Source of the DNA: DATLYH01 sp035575035
Lineage (GTDB): Bacteria > Planctomycetota > Planctomycetia > Gemmatales > Gemmataceae
Length of the DNA stretch: 43,111 bases
Direction: 5' to 3'
Assembly: GCA_035575035.1 (NCBI GenBank)
Contig: DATLYH010000348.1
Location: 1 to 43,111 of the forward strand
In this document: positions 16,666 to 27,040 of the stretch, piece by piece
Numbering within the stretch: position 1 is the stretch's first letter
How the letters are laid out: each line of letters starts with the position of its first letter
Program-made: the position numbers and the translations under genes
The notes under the pieces: model-generated
Database searches by the model: none
What the model was told of the DNA's origin: nothing
What the model saw: only the letters and a program-made list of their open reading frames with translations

Positions 16666-19519
16666 CTTCTTCAGTCTGTTCGTCAACCCGTGGTTCATGG
16701 TGGCCGGCGCCGCCCTCGTCAGCGCCCCCATCATCATCCACCTGATCAACCGGATGCGCTTCCGGCGGATTCGCTGGGCGGCGATGGAGTTCCTGCTCAA
16801 GTCGCAGAAGCGCAACCGCCGCCGGCTGATCATTGAGCAGCTGATCCTGCTCGCCCTCCGCTGCCTGTTGGTGGTCCTGGCCGGCCTGCTTGTCGCCCGC
16901 TACATCACCGCCGCCGCCGATTCCCAGGTCACCGAACATCTGGTCATCATCGACGATACCCTTAGCCTCACCGACCCCTGGGGCGAGCAGGGCTTCCAGA
17001 ACGCCTTCGATGTCTCCAAGCAGGCCGTCAAGGAGATCGCCAAGAAGTACAGCCAGGCCAGTTCGGCCCAGCATGTCAAGGTGGTCCTCCTCTCGGAGCC
17101 GGACCGCACCCTGTTCCACAACCGCCTCAACAGCGAGACGCTCCGCGAGCTGGAGCAGACCCTTGACAACAAGGAACTTCAGCCGTCCGCCCTGCACCTC
17201 AAGCCGGGCCAGGCGCTCGACTTGGCCGTCCGCCTCTTTAATGAGGAGAAGCCGCAGGGCAAGCGCATCCTCCATTTCATCAGCGATTTCCGCAACCGCG
17301 ACTGGAGCGGCCCCGACGCCGATCAGCTCGGCCAGAAGCTCGAGGCGCTGACCGCCGCCGGTGTCGATGTCAGCCTGGTGGACACCGCCCACCCCGCCCG
17401 CACCGAGACCCGCCAGGTCAAGGCGGAGCACGACAACCTGGCCATCGTGGACCTGCGCCCGGAGAGCCGGGTCGTTGCCCAGGACAGCCCCATCCAGTTC
17501 ACCCTTGTGCTGCACAACTTCAGCTCCTCCGACAAGGAGGAGGTGCGCGTCGTCATCAAGACGCGGACCTGGCAAACCCGGCCGAAGGACGACCCGAACG
17601 CGGCCGGCGAACCCGAGGAGGGCCGGCCTGGTGAGGAGCAGGAGCGGGCCGATGCCTCGTTAACCATCATGCGCGTGCCGCCCGGCCGCCATGCCGAGAC
17701 CTTCTTGCTCAGCATCCACGACCTCGGCTTCATCCAGGTCAGCGCCAGCATCGAAAGCAAGGAGCCCGGCTTGCAGGGCGACAACATCCGCTATGCCGTG
17801 GTGGAGGTCCGCCCGCAGGTGCCGGTGCTGCTGATCGACGGCGACTACCCCAACCCATCGCCCGGCTCGCAGCCGCCCCGGGGCAGCGCTACCCTCTACC
17901 TGCGGACGGCGTTCGGCTCGGCCCGCGGCTACCGCCTGGAGTCGGGGAGCGTCGCCGACCTGGCCAACGGCTTTCACGTTGAGCCGCTGGAAGGCAAGAA
18001 CGTCCGTCGTAGTCTGGACGAGTACCCTTGCATCTTCCTCGTCAATGTCCCCGATCTGACGCTGGGCAAGCCCGAGCTGACTGAGAAGGCGGAGAAGAAC
18101 CTGGAGAAGTACGTCCGCGAGGGAGGCGGCGTCGCTTTCTTCCTCGGCGACAAGGTTCGGCCCGGTTACTACAACCAGCAACTGTACAAGGAGGGGACCG
18201 GCCTCTTTCCCGTGCCGTTGCCCGAACAGCCGACGCCACGGCTGACCGAGGCCGAGGAGAAGCTGCGGCGCTACGATGGCCAGCCCAAGGTTTACATCCG
18301 CAATGAATCGCACCCCATGTTCCAGGAGATGTACAAGGAGGCCGACAACAAGCGGGCCATTAACGGCATCCTGACGCTGCTGACCATCAAGCAGTACTAC
18401 CCCGTCCCGCGCCTCAAATGGAACCGGACGCGGGACATGGAGGAGTTGATCACCCTGCCCAACCGCCGGTCGCTGGAGGACTACAAGCAGGAGGCCCAGG
18501 AATTGCTCGCGAAGCTGCCATTGCGGGACGAGAAGTACGCCGCCTACCAGCCCGGTCTGGTGCGGCACGAGCAGGCCATCCGCAACGGCCTGGCCCCCGG
18601 CGGCTACAGCCAGCTGTACGAGTTGGAGCAGGCCCTCACTGCCCTGCTCACCGACCGCGGCGTCCCCAAGGACCCCAACCGGCCCAACCTGGAGGAGTTC
18701 TGGGCCCTGCGGGAGAATCAGAACCTGCGCGCCCGCTTCGAGGAGTTCCGCGAGCGCGTGCAGTACGGCGACCCACTGGTGGTCAGCAACCGCGTCGGCA
18801 AGGGACGGGTGGTCGCCTGGATGACCACGGCCGGCACCGACTGGAATGACTGGGCCGACGGCTTTTTGGTCAGCGGCACCTATCCGGTCTTCATGCTGAC
18901 CCTGCAAAAATATCTGAGCAGTCCGGACGAGTCATCCGTCCTGACGGTCGGCACGCCGCTGTCGGTCCGGCTCGACGCCGCCCGCTACCAGCCGCGGCTG
19001 CGCTGCCTGTACATCCCCGAGTTCCGCGCGCCTGAGCCGGGCGATCGCCGCGGCCTGCGCTTCGAGGATCGCGGCGAATTGACCGGGGCGGCCTCACCGG
19101 CCGGCGAGGTGACGTTGACATTCACCGAGGCGAAGAAACCGGGCGTCTACTGCTTCCTCCTTTACCCTCAATCCGCCGACGGCGCCGCGGTCGAACCGGA
19201 GCGGCGGGCTTACGCCTTCAACGTCGATGCCGAGAACGAGGGCGACCTGAAGCGGGCCCCCCGCGAGGCGCTGGAATGGGCCCCGCCGGCCGAGGGGGAG
19301 CGGGGCCGCGGCCGCATCGTGCTCGACAATTTGGAATCGATCACCGGCCGCAAGCTGGCCCGGCAGAGCGACTGGTCGGAAGGGCCCTGGATTTACCTGA
19401 TCATTCTCGCTGTCCTGGTGGCCGAGCAAGCGATGGCGGTGCACCTGAGCTTCCACCTGAAGGGAAACGAGGCCCAGCTGCCGCCGCAGCTCGCCCGCCC
19501 CCCGGCGGCAGCAGCCTAA
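16658..19519 (+). CDS. BatA-like membrane protein with VWA-like domain
   Basis: 953 residues. The N-terminal BatA-type double membrane region (residues about 10-30 and 60-82, with LINRMRFRRIRWAAMEFLL between) is followed by a VWA-like domain. Its MIDAS is altered: DDTLS at 99-103 in place of DxSxS, with the later ISDFRN kept. The middle is a long beta-rich and gatase-like part (VPVLLIDGDYPN, YVREGGGVAFFLGD, GKGRVVAWMTTAGTDWNDW), and a C-terminal membrane helix (IYLIILAVLVAEQAMAV) ends it. So most of the protein faces the periplasm. It overlaps DUF58 by 8 bp and the next VWA gene begins 76 bp later. Confidence 0.88.
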   Translation: MSSFFSLFVNPWFMVAGAALVSAPIIIHLINRMRFRRIRWAAMEFLLKSQKRNRRRLIIEQLILLALRCLLVVLAGLLVARYITAAADSQVTEHLVIIDDTLSLTDPWGEQGFQNAFDVSKQAVKEIAKKYSQASSAQHVKVVLLSEPDRTLFHNRLNSETLRELEQTLDNKELQPSALHLKPGQALDLAVRLFNEEKPQGKRILHFISDFRNRDWSGPDADQLGQKLEALTAAGVDVSLVDTAHPARTETRQVKAEHDNLAIVDLRPESRVVAQDSPIQFTLVLHNFSSSDKEEVRVVIKTRTWQTRPKDDPNAAGEPEEGRPGEEQERADASLTIMRVPPGRHAETFLLSIHDLGFIQVSASIESKEPGLQGDNIRYAVVEVRPQVPVLLIDGDYPNPSPGSQPPRGSATLYLRTAFGSARGYRLESGSVADLANGFHVEPLEGKNVRRSLDEYPCIFLVNVPDLTLGKPELTEKAEKNLEKYVREGGGVAFFLGDKVRPGYYNQQLYKEGTGLFPVPLPEQPTPRLTEAEEKLRRYDGQPKVYIRNESHPMFQEMYKEADNKRAINGILTLLTIKQYYPVPRLKWNRTRDMEELITLPNRRSLEDYKQEAQELLAKLPLRDEKYAAYQPGLVRHEQAIRNGLAPGGYSQLYELEQALTALLTDRGVPKDPNRPNLEEFWALRENQNLRARFEEFRERVQYGDPLVVSNRVGKGRVVAWMTTAGTDWNDWADGFLVSGTYPVFMLTLQKYLSSPDESSVLTVGTPLSVRLDAARYQPRLRCLYIPEFRAPEPGDRRGLRFEDRGELTGAASPAGEVTLTFTEAKKPGVYCFLLYPQSADGAAVEPERRAYAFNVDAENEGDLKRAPREALEWAPPAEGERGRGRIVLDNLESITGRKLARQSDWSEGPWIYLIILAVLVAEQAMAVHLSFHLKGNEAQLPPQLARPPAAAA

Positions 19520-19595
19520 CAAACAAGTCCCTAGCCCGTAACAGGAAGCTGGCCTGCTACGGACCACGGACCACGGATTGAAGGACGACATCGAA

Positions 19596-22500
19596 ATGGC
19601 GACCGAAACCGCTCCTTCCCCGCGGCTGATGCCATACGGCCCCGGCGCCTTCACCCGGATCGTGTTGCCTCTGCTTCTGCTGGCGGTACTGGCGCTGGGC
19701 GTGGCCGGGGCCGTCCTGTACACGGTCTTCTGGTACTTGCCCGGCATCGGCGCCGGCAAGGACCTGATCGCCCGCCGTCTCGAAGAGCCGTTCAAGCTCG
19801 CCGGTCAGGAGTTCCACCCGTACCTCTGGCTGGCGGTCCTCGTCCCGGTGTTGCTGCTCGGCCTGATTTACGTCGTCTGGATGTACGTCCGCGACGGCGT
19901 GACCATCGGCTGGGCCTGGGCCACTTTCCTTGCCGCCCTCCGCGCCACCGTCTATGCCGTCCTGGCCATTGTCTTCCTGCTGCCGGCGCTACAGACCTGG
20001 GAGGAGACCCGGATCGAGTCCAAGGTGGTGCTGGTCTTCGACGTGTCCGGCAGCATGCTCTTCACGCGCGACGAAGTGCCCACCGATCAGGTGCCGTTGG
20101 AAAAACTCCTCACCCGTCAGGACAAGGTGCTCCGCTTCCTCACGGACGACCGCATCGCTTTCCTGCGACGGCTCCAGGAAAGGAACCCAGTCACCGCCTA
20201 TCGCATCGGCCGGATGCTTGATGAAGATTTCATGGTCTTTGATCGATCGGGCCGGGCCTGGACCCAGAAGGAGTGGGAGGAGTACGTCCGCAACCCCGAG
20301 AGGCCCGGCGAGCCGCCCATCGAAGGGAAGCGCTGGGGGCCGGACGACTGGGCCCGCTGGCTCAAGCCGGACCTGAACGCCGCCGTCCCTGAGAACCTCA
20401 GCGACGAGCAGCGGAAGCAGTTCGTCCGGGCGCTCGAATTCAACCAGCGGCTGACTGGCGCCACCAACCTCGGCGACCCGCTCCGCCGCATCTTCGACCG
20501 CGAAAGCAACAACCTGGTCCAGGGGATCGTCATCTTCACCGACGGCCGGAACACCGAGGGTTCAACCGAGGCCCTGAATGATCTGGTCGAGCGAGCCCGC
20601 AAGGCCGACCCGCACATCCCCATCTTCGTGGTCGGCGTCGGCGAGGACCGCGAGCGCGTCAAGATCGAGATCACCGACTTGCGCGTGCCGGAGCAGATCC
20701 GGCCCGAGGACAAGTTCCGCGCCGCCGTGGACGTTACCGGCGAAGGCCTGGCCGACAAGGAGGTCAAGGTCCTGCTCGATATCAGCCGGGCCGATCGCAA
20801 GACCGGCCGGGAGGAAGGGGACATTATCCTGGTTGAACTAAAGGCCAACGGCGAGCCGACCGGCAGGGAGATTTCCCTCGGCCCGAAGGTGACGCTGGAG
20901 CCGGAGGCGCCGTCGAAGTTCCGTCCTGGCAATCCGCCCCTGGCCCAGGCGGAGTTCCAGATCGATGCCTTGACGTTGGCCAAGGCGGCCGGCAAGGAGG
21001 TGCCGCCGGGCGTCAAGTTGGAGTTCAAGGACGACCCCGAGGCCGAGCTACGCTTCCGGGCCCGGGTGGCTCGTGACCCGCGCGAGGACTTCGTGGGGAA
21101 GGAGCACGTCAGCGACGCGGCGGCGGTCCAGGTGCTCAAACGGCCGCTGCGAGTGCTGCTGTTCGCCAGCGGCCCGATGCGCGACTACCAGTTTGTCCGC
21201 ACCCTGCTGGTCCGCGAAATGGACAAGAACCGGGCCGAGCTCAGCGTCTACTTGCAGCCGCCGCCCGGCCAGGTCGAGCCGCGGCCCGGCCGGGTCCAGG
21301 ATGTGCCGCCCGAGCGGCTGCTGCGACATTTCCCCGACAAGCTCCAGGACGAGTCGCTCGACAAGCCCGACGAGATGTACTACAACCTGGCCCGCTACGA
21401 TGTCATCATCGCCTTCGACCCCGACTGGACGCAGCTCAATGAGCAGCAGATCCAGCTCATCGAGCGCTGGGTCGGCACCCACGGCGGCGGCCTGATCGCT
21501 GTCGGCGGCCCGGTCAATACCCTGCAGCTGGCCCGGCCCGGCGCCAGCCGCGACAAGTTCAAGCCGATCCTCGACCTTTACCCGGTCTTCCTGGAAGACA
21601 GCCGCATCCAGGAAGTCACCCGCGAAACCGACAAGCCGTGGCGGCTCAACTTCCCCGGCGCCAGTGCCGAGATGGAGTTCCTCCAACTGGAAGAGGATAC
21701 CCCCGACACCGACCCGCTCCAGCCCTGGGAGGACTTTTTCACCGGCCGGTCGAAGGGGAGCGCCGAGAAGGCGGGGACGCCGAAGGGCTTCTTCAACTAT
21801 TACCCGGTCAAGCAGAAGAAGGACGGCGCCACTGTGGTGGCCACCTTCAGCGACCCGCGGGCCCGGCTGGCCGACGGCCAAGAGCAGCCCTACCTGGTGG
21901 TCATGCCCTATGGCAGCGGCAAGACGGTCTGGCTGGGCTCGGCCGAGATGTGGCGGCTGCGGCAGGTCAAGGAAGCCTATTACGAGCGCTTCTGGACCAA
22001 GTTGGCCCGCTTCGCCGGCTCCGGCAACCTGACGCGCTTCAACCGCCGAGTCGTCCTCAACATGGGCCGGGTCTTCACCGCCAACAATTACGTCAACCTG
22101 GAAGCCCAGGTTTTCGGCCACGACATGAAGCCGCTGCCCGAGAAGGCCCGGCCGCGGGTCCAGCTGAAGCTGCCCGCCGGCGTCACCGACAAGGAGGCCG
22201 CCAAGGCGTTCGAGTTGACCCCCAAGCCGACCCAGGGCGAGTGGAACGGCTGGTTCGCCGGCCGGTTCCTGGTCAAGGCCCCCGGCGAGTACACCCTGGA
22301 GTTGACCGTCCCGGAGACCAATGACAGCGTGACGCGGAAGTTTCTCGTCAAGGAGGCGAACCTGGAGTTGGACAATACCCGGCCCGACCCGGCCACCCTC
22401 CACGAACTGGCCAGCGAGGCCGACCGCGTTCTGGCCCGCATCCCCGAGGACGTGCGCCGGGAGCTAAAGGAACGGCTCCAGCGCCGCAAGCCCGCCCCGG

Positions 22501-22784
22501 CCGACGCGAAGGACCAGCCGGCCGCCAAGAAGGAGGCAGCCCCTGAGGAGCGCTTGCGCCTCCTCTTCGACCTGAGCAATGCGGATATCATTCCTAGTTG
22601 CATGAAGACCGACAGCAAGACCCACCGCAACCGCGGCGCCACCACCGACCTGTGGGACAGCGGCTTCGCCATCTGGCCGGCCGAGCCGCCCGAGGAGCCG
22701 ATTCGGATGTCCACCGTCCTGGCGGTAGTGGTCGGTCTGCTCTCGGTCGAGTGGCTGACGCGCAAACTGCTGCGATTGGCATGA
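19596..22784 (+). CDS. VWA / glutamine-amidotransferase-like membrane protein
   Basis: 1062 residues from ATG 19596 (GAAGGA 10 bases upstream; a TTG at 19578 is possible). Three N-terminal membrane helices (about 21-48, 76-97, 115-131), then a VWA domain with an intact MIDAS: DVSGS at 149-153, GATNLGDPL for Thr, and IFTDGRNTEG. A long periplasmic part follows with a class-I-amidotransferase-like fold (RVLLFASGPMRDYQFV, VGTHGGGLIAVGGP, MPYGSGKTVWLGSAEMWRLR) and no visible catalytic Cys. A C-terminal membrane helix (VLAVVVGLLSVEWLT) closes it. It is the second large VWA protein of the MoxR operon and probably forms a membrane complex with the previous gene's product. Confidence 0.88.
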   Translation: MATETAPSPRLMPYGPGAFTRIVLPLLLLAVLALGVAGAVLYTVFWYLPGIGAGKDLIARRLEEPFKLAGQEFHPYLWLAVLVPVLLLGLIYVVWMYVRDGVTIGWAWATFLAALRATVYAVLAIVFLLPALQTWEETRIESKVVLVFDVSGSMLFTRDEVPTDQVPLEKLLTRQDKVLRFLTDDRIAFLRRLQERNPVTAYRIGRMLDEDFMVFDRSGRAWTQKEWEEYVRNPERPGEPPIEGKRWGPDDWARWLKPDLNAAVPENLSDEQRKQFVRALEFNQRLTGATNLGDPLRRIFDRESNNLVQGIVIFTDGRNTEGSTEALNDLVERARKADPHIPIFVVGVGEDRERVKIEITDLRVPEQIRPEDKFRAAVDVTGEGLADKEVKVLLDISRADRKTGREEGDIILVELKANGEPTGREISLGPKVTLEPEAPSKFRPGNPPLAQAEFQIDALTLAKAAGKEVPPGVKLEFKDDPEAELRFRARVARDPREDFVGKEHVSDAAAVQVLKRPLRVLLFASGPMRDYQFVRTLLVREMDKNRAELSVYLQPPPGQVEPRPGRVQDVPPERLLRHFPDKLQDESLDKPDEMYYNLARYDVIIAFDPDWTQLNEQQIQLIERWVGTHGGGLIAVGGPVNTLQLARPGASRDKFKPILDLYPVFLEDSRIQEVTRETDKPWRLNFPGASAEMEFLQLEEDTPDTDPLQPWEDFFTGRSKGSAEKAGTPKGFFNYYPVKQKKDGATVVATFSDPRARLADGQEQPYLVVMPYGSGKTVWLGSAEMWRLRQVKEAYYERFWTKLARFAGSGNLTRFNRRVVLNMGRVFTANNYVNLEAQVFGHDMKPLPEKARPRVQLKLPAGVTDKEAAKAFELTPKPTQGEWNGWFAGRFLVKAPGEYTLELTVPETNDSVTRKFLVKEANLELDNTRPDPATLHELASEADRVLARIPEDVRRELKERLQRRKPAPADAKDQPAAKKEAAPEERLRLLFDLSNADIIPSCMKTDSKTHRNRGATTDLWDSGFAIWPAEPPEEPIRMSTVLAVVVGLLSVEWLTRKLLRLA

Positions 22785-22785
22785 T

Positions 22786-22975
22786 TGGTCCTTTGTCATT
22801 CGTCCTTTGTCATTCGTTCTTGGCGGTCTCTGATCAGTCGTTGATCACAGCTCAGTCGTTGATCACAGCCCGCAGTGAACGGACTATGGACGAATGACCT
22901 ACGACAAAGGACCAAGGACAAATGACAAATGACGAATGACAAATGACAAAGGACAAATGACGAATGACAAAGGAC
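22786..22975. repeat. 7-bp repeat arrays in inverted orientation, with an 18-bp tandem repeat between
   Basis: The right array (22903-22975) is ten 7-bp units of the type GACAAAT, GACGAAT or GACAAAG. The left end (22786-22822) carries the complementary units GTCATTC and GTCCTTT, so the two can pair as a long hairpin. In the centre an 18-bp sequence, TCAGTCGTTGATCACAGC, occurs twice in tandem (22834-22851, 22852-22869). It fills the 196-bp gap between two operon genes, and its last unit provides AAAGGAC ahead of the next ATG. Confidence 0.9.
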
Positions 22976-22980
22976 TACCT

Positions 22981-25900
22981 ATGGCAACCGCACCTCCCCG
23001 CCCGCGCCGCAACCTGGACGAGTCGCACCGTCGGGTCCGGCACCCGCTCCAGCGGCTGCGGGGCTACATCCGCTTCTATGTCGGCATCGAAGGGGTCGCC
23101 ACCCTGCTGATCTTCGTGGCCCTGTGGTTCTGGATCGGCCTGCTCCTGGATTACGAGTCGTTCAACCTCTTCCATCTCGACTGGGTGCAGGAGGTGCCTG
23201 CCTATGGCCGCGCTCTCGTTCTAGGCGGGCTCTTCGTGGCCATGGCGCTGGTCGGCGTCGCCATCTCGCAGGGGGTGGCCTCGTCGCGGAAGCCCGGCCT
23301 GTTGCCGGAGGCCGCTCCGGCACAGCCTGCCCGTCCGCTGGTAGCGGCGGCCCTCGGCACGGCGGACTCGGCCGGCTCCGCGAAGAAGGAGCGCAGCTGG
23401 CCCGACCTGATCGGCTGGGCGCTGGTCGTGGCCGGTCTGCTGCTGTTGCTGACGGTCAAGGTCGCGGCCCGGACCTGGCTGCAAGGGTGGCCCGGGGTGG
23501 CGATCTTCCTGCTTTTGGCCCTGGCTTGCGTCCTGGCATTTGCCGGCCTGACGGCGGTGGCGGCGGCAACGCTCTACCGGCTGGTCCGCAGCCGCGGCTG
23601 GGGCCGGACCCTGCTGGCGCTGCCGCTGGTGCCCTTGTATCTTGCCGCCTGGGTCGGCGTCGGGGCGCTGGCCGGGGCCGGGCTCGCTGGGCCCTGGCTG
23701 ACGCTGCTGCTGGTGCTGCTCCTGCTGCTTGGGCCGGTGCTGGCGGTCGTGTTGACCCGGCTGTTCCACGATTTCCGCGACCAGGCGTTGGCCCTGGTGC
23801 TGGAGCGGCGCTATCCCCGCGAGCTGGGCGACCGGCTGATCACGGCGGTGGAGCTGGCCGACCCGCAGCAGGGCGCCCGCTACGGCTACTCGCCCGCCAT
23901 GATCGAGCAGACCATCCACGACGCCGCCGACCGCGTCGAAGCCTTGCCGGTGGAGCAGGTCTTTGACTGGAAGCGCCTCCGCCATCTGGGTCTCGTCGTC
24001 GGTCTGCTGACGCTCGGCATCTACCTGCCGCTCTGGGTCGGCCATGCCCTCAGCGCCCCGGCGCAGGGCAACCCGTCCGGCTTCGAGCGCTTCGCCGACA
24101 TCCTTGCCATCGGCGTGGAACGGAATGTCCTGCTGCAAAACTCGCTCTGGCCGCGCCAGGCCCACCTGGAGCTAGTCGATTTCCCCGGCGATGAAATCCG
24201 CATCCCGCAGAACACCCAGCCGCCCCCGATCCTGGTCCGGGCCTACAAGTGGGTCATCGCCGACAAGGCTAGTCCCCACGGCTGGCGCCCGGTGCGCTGG
24301 GACGACCTAAAGGACCTGCTCGGCGAGGTGCCGCCGGGCGTGCCGCAGGACTGGCGGCCACAGGATGCCGAACGCGGCCCCACGGTCGATGAGGTGGAAA
24401 TGCTCTGGGCCCAGTTCCCGGTGCGCCGCAATCCCGAGGGACCGCCTCACTGGGTTGTGGTCGATGAGCAAGCGGAGGGCGGCCGCCGGCCGCTGACCTG
24501 GGCGGAGCTAAGCGCCGAGCGGCTGGGCGGCGTCGGCGTGCCGGCCCTGCCGGGCGGTTGGCTGCCGGCCGATCCCCGCGTGGGACTCACCCTCGACGAT
24601 GTGCAGGCGCAGCTGGCCCGGGCTGAGCATGCCGCGCCCGGCCGACCGGTGCTGGACGAGCAGCAGCGCCGCGATCTGCGCTTTGTGATGACCCGGCTGG
24701 AGCGGCTGGCGGCCCTGGGCGAGACGCTCGACCGGTTGCAAGAGCTGGCGGCCCAGCCGCGCATGAGCCGGACCCTCCGCCTGCTCACCATCCCCGAGCA
24801 GGTCGCCGCCCACTACCGGGGAGCGGACACCCGCGGCGATGTCAGCGCCGGCCGGGAGCCCGGCAACCTGTACGCCGTCCGTTTCCCGGTGCTCAAGGAG
24901 TCGGTCCGCTTCCATGTCCGCGGCGCGGACTTCTACACCCCCGCGCGGCGGATCGTGACCGTGCCGCCGCCGACGCTGACCGCCCTGGTCCGCGATGAAT
25001 ACCGCCCTGCCTACCTCTACTACCGCCTGCCGCGCAATGTCGGGCCTGAGGCGCTCCGCGGCCGCAAACAGCTCTTCCGCAACCTGACGGTATCGCGCTT
25101 CGGCAGCGAGGCCTCGCGCTTCGATGTGCCCGCCGGCACCGAGGTGATCCTCACCGCCCGCACCGACAAGCCGCTACGGCAGGTGGAAATCCGGCCGCGC
25201 GAGGGATCGCTCCGCTTCCAGGCCAGGCCGGAGATGGTCTACGACGACCAGGGCCGTTGCGACACCTTCCGGGTGCGCTTTGCCAACGTCCGGCCGACAC
25301 CCGACCGGCCTCCGGGCCGGCCGGCCGTGCTCGACTTCGAATTGGTCTTCACCGACACCGACAATGTCACCAGCAGCCGCAACGTCGTCATCAAACCGGT
25401 CGAAGATGCGCCCCCTGTCGCCGACCTGGAGGTCACCGTCCTCCGCAAGACGCCCCAGGGGTACATGATCACACCGCGGGCCTACATCCCCTTCTCCGGC
25501 AAGATCAGCGACGACCGCGGCCTGAGCCAGATCGACTATGCCTATACCCTGGCCCCGCTGGAGAAGGATGTGGAGCAGGGGGGCCGGTCGCTCTTGATGC
25601 TCGGCGCTGTCGGCCTGATCGTGGGCGGCCCGCCGCACGAGGTCCTGGTGGCGGCTGCGATGGCGGCTTTGGCCCGGGAACCAAAGGCCGACGAGGCCGG
25701 CAAGGACGTCCGCCGGCTGCCGCTGGCCAGCTTCGACACCCAGCTTGACGAGCGGCCCCGCGACCTGCTGCCGTTGCCGGAGATCTACCGCCGCCTCGGC
25801 GAGTCGCGCGAGCAGACCGCCCGCCGCCTCCGGGATGAGGGGGTCAGCGCCGACTTGCAGGAGATCATCAAGCGCCTGGGAGAACAGCCCCCCTGGCGCG

Positions 25901-26823
25901 AGCTGCTCAAGGCGTATGAGCTGAAGCCGGAGGCCGGCGGCACCCCGTTCGACCTGCTGGAATTGCCCAAGCGCGGTGACAACCGCCTCCGCGTCGCCGA
26001 CACCGCGGGGGGCCAGCAACGCTATCGGCTGACGGTCTGGATGGAGGCCCTCGACAATGACCTGGAAACCGGCCCCAACCGCGGCCGCAGCAAGGATACG
26101 TTCAGCTTTGTCGTCGTCTCCGAGGAGGAGCTGCGCCTGGAAATCTTCAAGGACGAGGAAGACCTGCGCTACAAGATGCAGGAGGTCTTCAACCGTCTCC
26201 GCGGTCCCGGCTCCTGCGAGTACAAGATGGGCCAGGTCATCAGCGATCTCGCCCGACCGGACCTGAAGCTCGATGGAATCGGCTTCCTAATCGCCCGCGC
26301 CGACGAGCTGAAAGGGATCGCCGACAAGTGCGTGGACGAGACCGCCAAGGTCCACCTCCGCTACTCGGCCATCCAGAAGGAATTGGAGGCCAACCGGGTG
26401 CAGCAGAGCAAGATCACCCAGGTGGCCGACAAAATCGTCAAGCCGCTCGAAGAAGTCCTGAAGGTCGAGTTCCCCCGGGCCATCACCGCCCTGGAGGACC
26501 TGAGCAAGCGCATGACCGCCGCCCAGGAGGAGTTCGCCAAGAAGCCGGACCTGCCCCCGGCCGAGATCGAGCGGCTGCTGGCCCAGTCGCGCAAGGACGC
26601 CGCCGACACTCGCCAGCGCCTCCAGGAGTTGGCCGACAAGATCCAGCTCATCCTCAACGAGATGGAGCAGATCATCAGTTTCGACGAGGTGCTGAAGCGG
26701 GCGATCAAGATCCTGGACGGGGTGGTCAGTCAGGAGGTGGCCTTCAAGCGCTGGGAAGACTGGCTTAAGAAGAAGCTCCTGGAAGACCTCCTGGAGCCGA
26801 GCGGCCCAGCTAAGAAGCCCTGA
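22981..26823 (+). CDS. Large multi-pass membrane protein with C-terminal coiled coil (DUF4175-like)
   Basis: 1280 residues. Start at ATG 22981, just after the 7-bp array, using its AAAGGAC as ribosome site; an in-frame ATG at 22936 would translate the repeat itself and is rejected. Membrane helices lie in the first 360 residues (e.g. LLIFVALWFWIGLLL, LVVAGLLLLLTVKV, AIFLLLALACVLAFAG, LTLLLVLLLLLGPVLAVVL). A long, mainly beta-rich periplasmic part follows, then a helical C-terminus. The arrangement recalls DUF4175-type proteins found in MoxR operons, but I am not certain of the family. Probably a scaffold of the same membrane complex. Confidence 0.78.
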   Translation: MATAPPRPRRNLDESHRRVRHPLQRLRGYIRFYVGIEGVATLLIFVALWFWIGLLLDYESFNLFHLDWVQEVPAYGRALVLGGLFVAMALVGVAISQGVASSRKPGLLPEAAPAQPARPLVAAALGTADSAGSAKKERSWPDLIGWALVVAGLLLLLTVKVAARTWLQGWPGVAIFLLLALACVLAFAGLTAVAAATLYRLVRSRGWGRTLLALPLVPLYLAAWVGVGALAGAGLAGPWLTLLLVLLLLLGPVLAVVLTRLFHDFRDQALALVLERRYPRELGDRLITAVELADPQQGARYGYSPAMIEQTIHDAADRVEALPVEQVFDWKRLRHLGLVVGLLTLGIYLPLWVGHALSAPAQGNPSGFERFADILAIGVERNVLLQNSLWPRQAHLELVDFPGDEIRIPQNTQPPPILVRAYKWVIADKASPHGWRPVRWDDLKDLLGEVPPGVPQDWRPQDAERGPTVDEVEMLWAQFPVRRNPEGPPHWVVVDEQAEGGRRPLTWAELSAERLGGVGVPALPGGWLPADPRVGLTLDDVQAQLARAEHAAPGRPVLDEQQRRDLRFVMTRLERLAALGETLDRLQELAAQPRMSRTLRLLTIPEQVAAHYRGADTRGDVSAGREPGNLYAVRFPVLKESVRFHVRGADFYTPARRIVTVPPPTLTALVRDEYRPAYLYYRLPRNVGPEALRGRKQLFRNLTVSRFGSEASRFDVPAGTEVILTARTDKPLRQVEIRPREGSLRFQARPEMVYDDQGRCDTFRVRFANVRPTPDRPPGRPAVLDFELVFTDTDNVTSSRNVVIKPVEDAPPVADLEVTVLRKTPQGYMITPRAYIPFSGKISDDRGLSQIDYAYTLAPLEKDVEQGGRSLLMLGAVGLIVGGPPHEVLVAAAMAALAREPKADEAGKDVRRLPLASFDTQLDERPRDLLPLPEIYRRLGESREQTARRLRDEGVSADLQEIIKRLGEQPPWRELLKAYELKPEAGGTPFDLLELPKRGDNRLRVADTAGGQQRYRLTVWMEALDNDLETGPNRGRSKDTFSFVVVSEEELRLEIFKDEEDLRYKMQEVFNRLRGPGSCEYKMGQVISDLARPDLKLDGIGFLIARADELKGIADKCVDETAKVHLRYSAIQKELEANRVQQSKITQVADKIVKPLEEVLKVEFPRAITALEDLSKRMTAAQEEFAKKPDLPPAEIERLLAQSRKDAADTRQRLQELADKIQLILNEMEQIISFDEVLKRAIKILDGVVSQEVAFKRWEDWLKKKLLEDLLEPSGPAKKP

Positions 26824-26824
26824 C

Positions 26825-26858
26825 GCCGCTTGCGGTTTAGCGTCGCGCCGCTTGCGGC
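26825..26858. repeat. Direct repeat of GCCGCTTGCGG after the large membrane-protein gene
   Basis: Two direct copies at 26825-26835 and 26847-26857 with TTTAGCG between, starting within 2 bases of the stop codon. Same motif as at 4368 and 13904, but here not inverted, so no hairpin and no terminator function is expected. The rest of the 217-bp gap up to 27040 has nothing else I can identify. Confidence 0.65.
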
Positions 26859-27040
26859 AAAAATGAAAACTCCGTGAGACCGCCGGGAACCTTAATGACA
26901 GCGGATGGGCAAACGGGTTAGGATGTTGGCGGGGCCCGTCTGGATCGTCACTATTTCAGGCGGCCCCGAGACCGCCTCGAGTGGGTGGGGCCGGTCCAAC
27001 CCGGTTTCGCGCCGTCTTTCCATTACGGGAGAAACTGTCC

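Noticed and set aside
17660..18907. Long minus-strand frame inside the BatA-like gene
   Set aside because: Repeated Gln/Val/Leu/His bias typical of antisense frames; no domain recognised.
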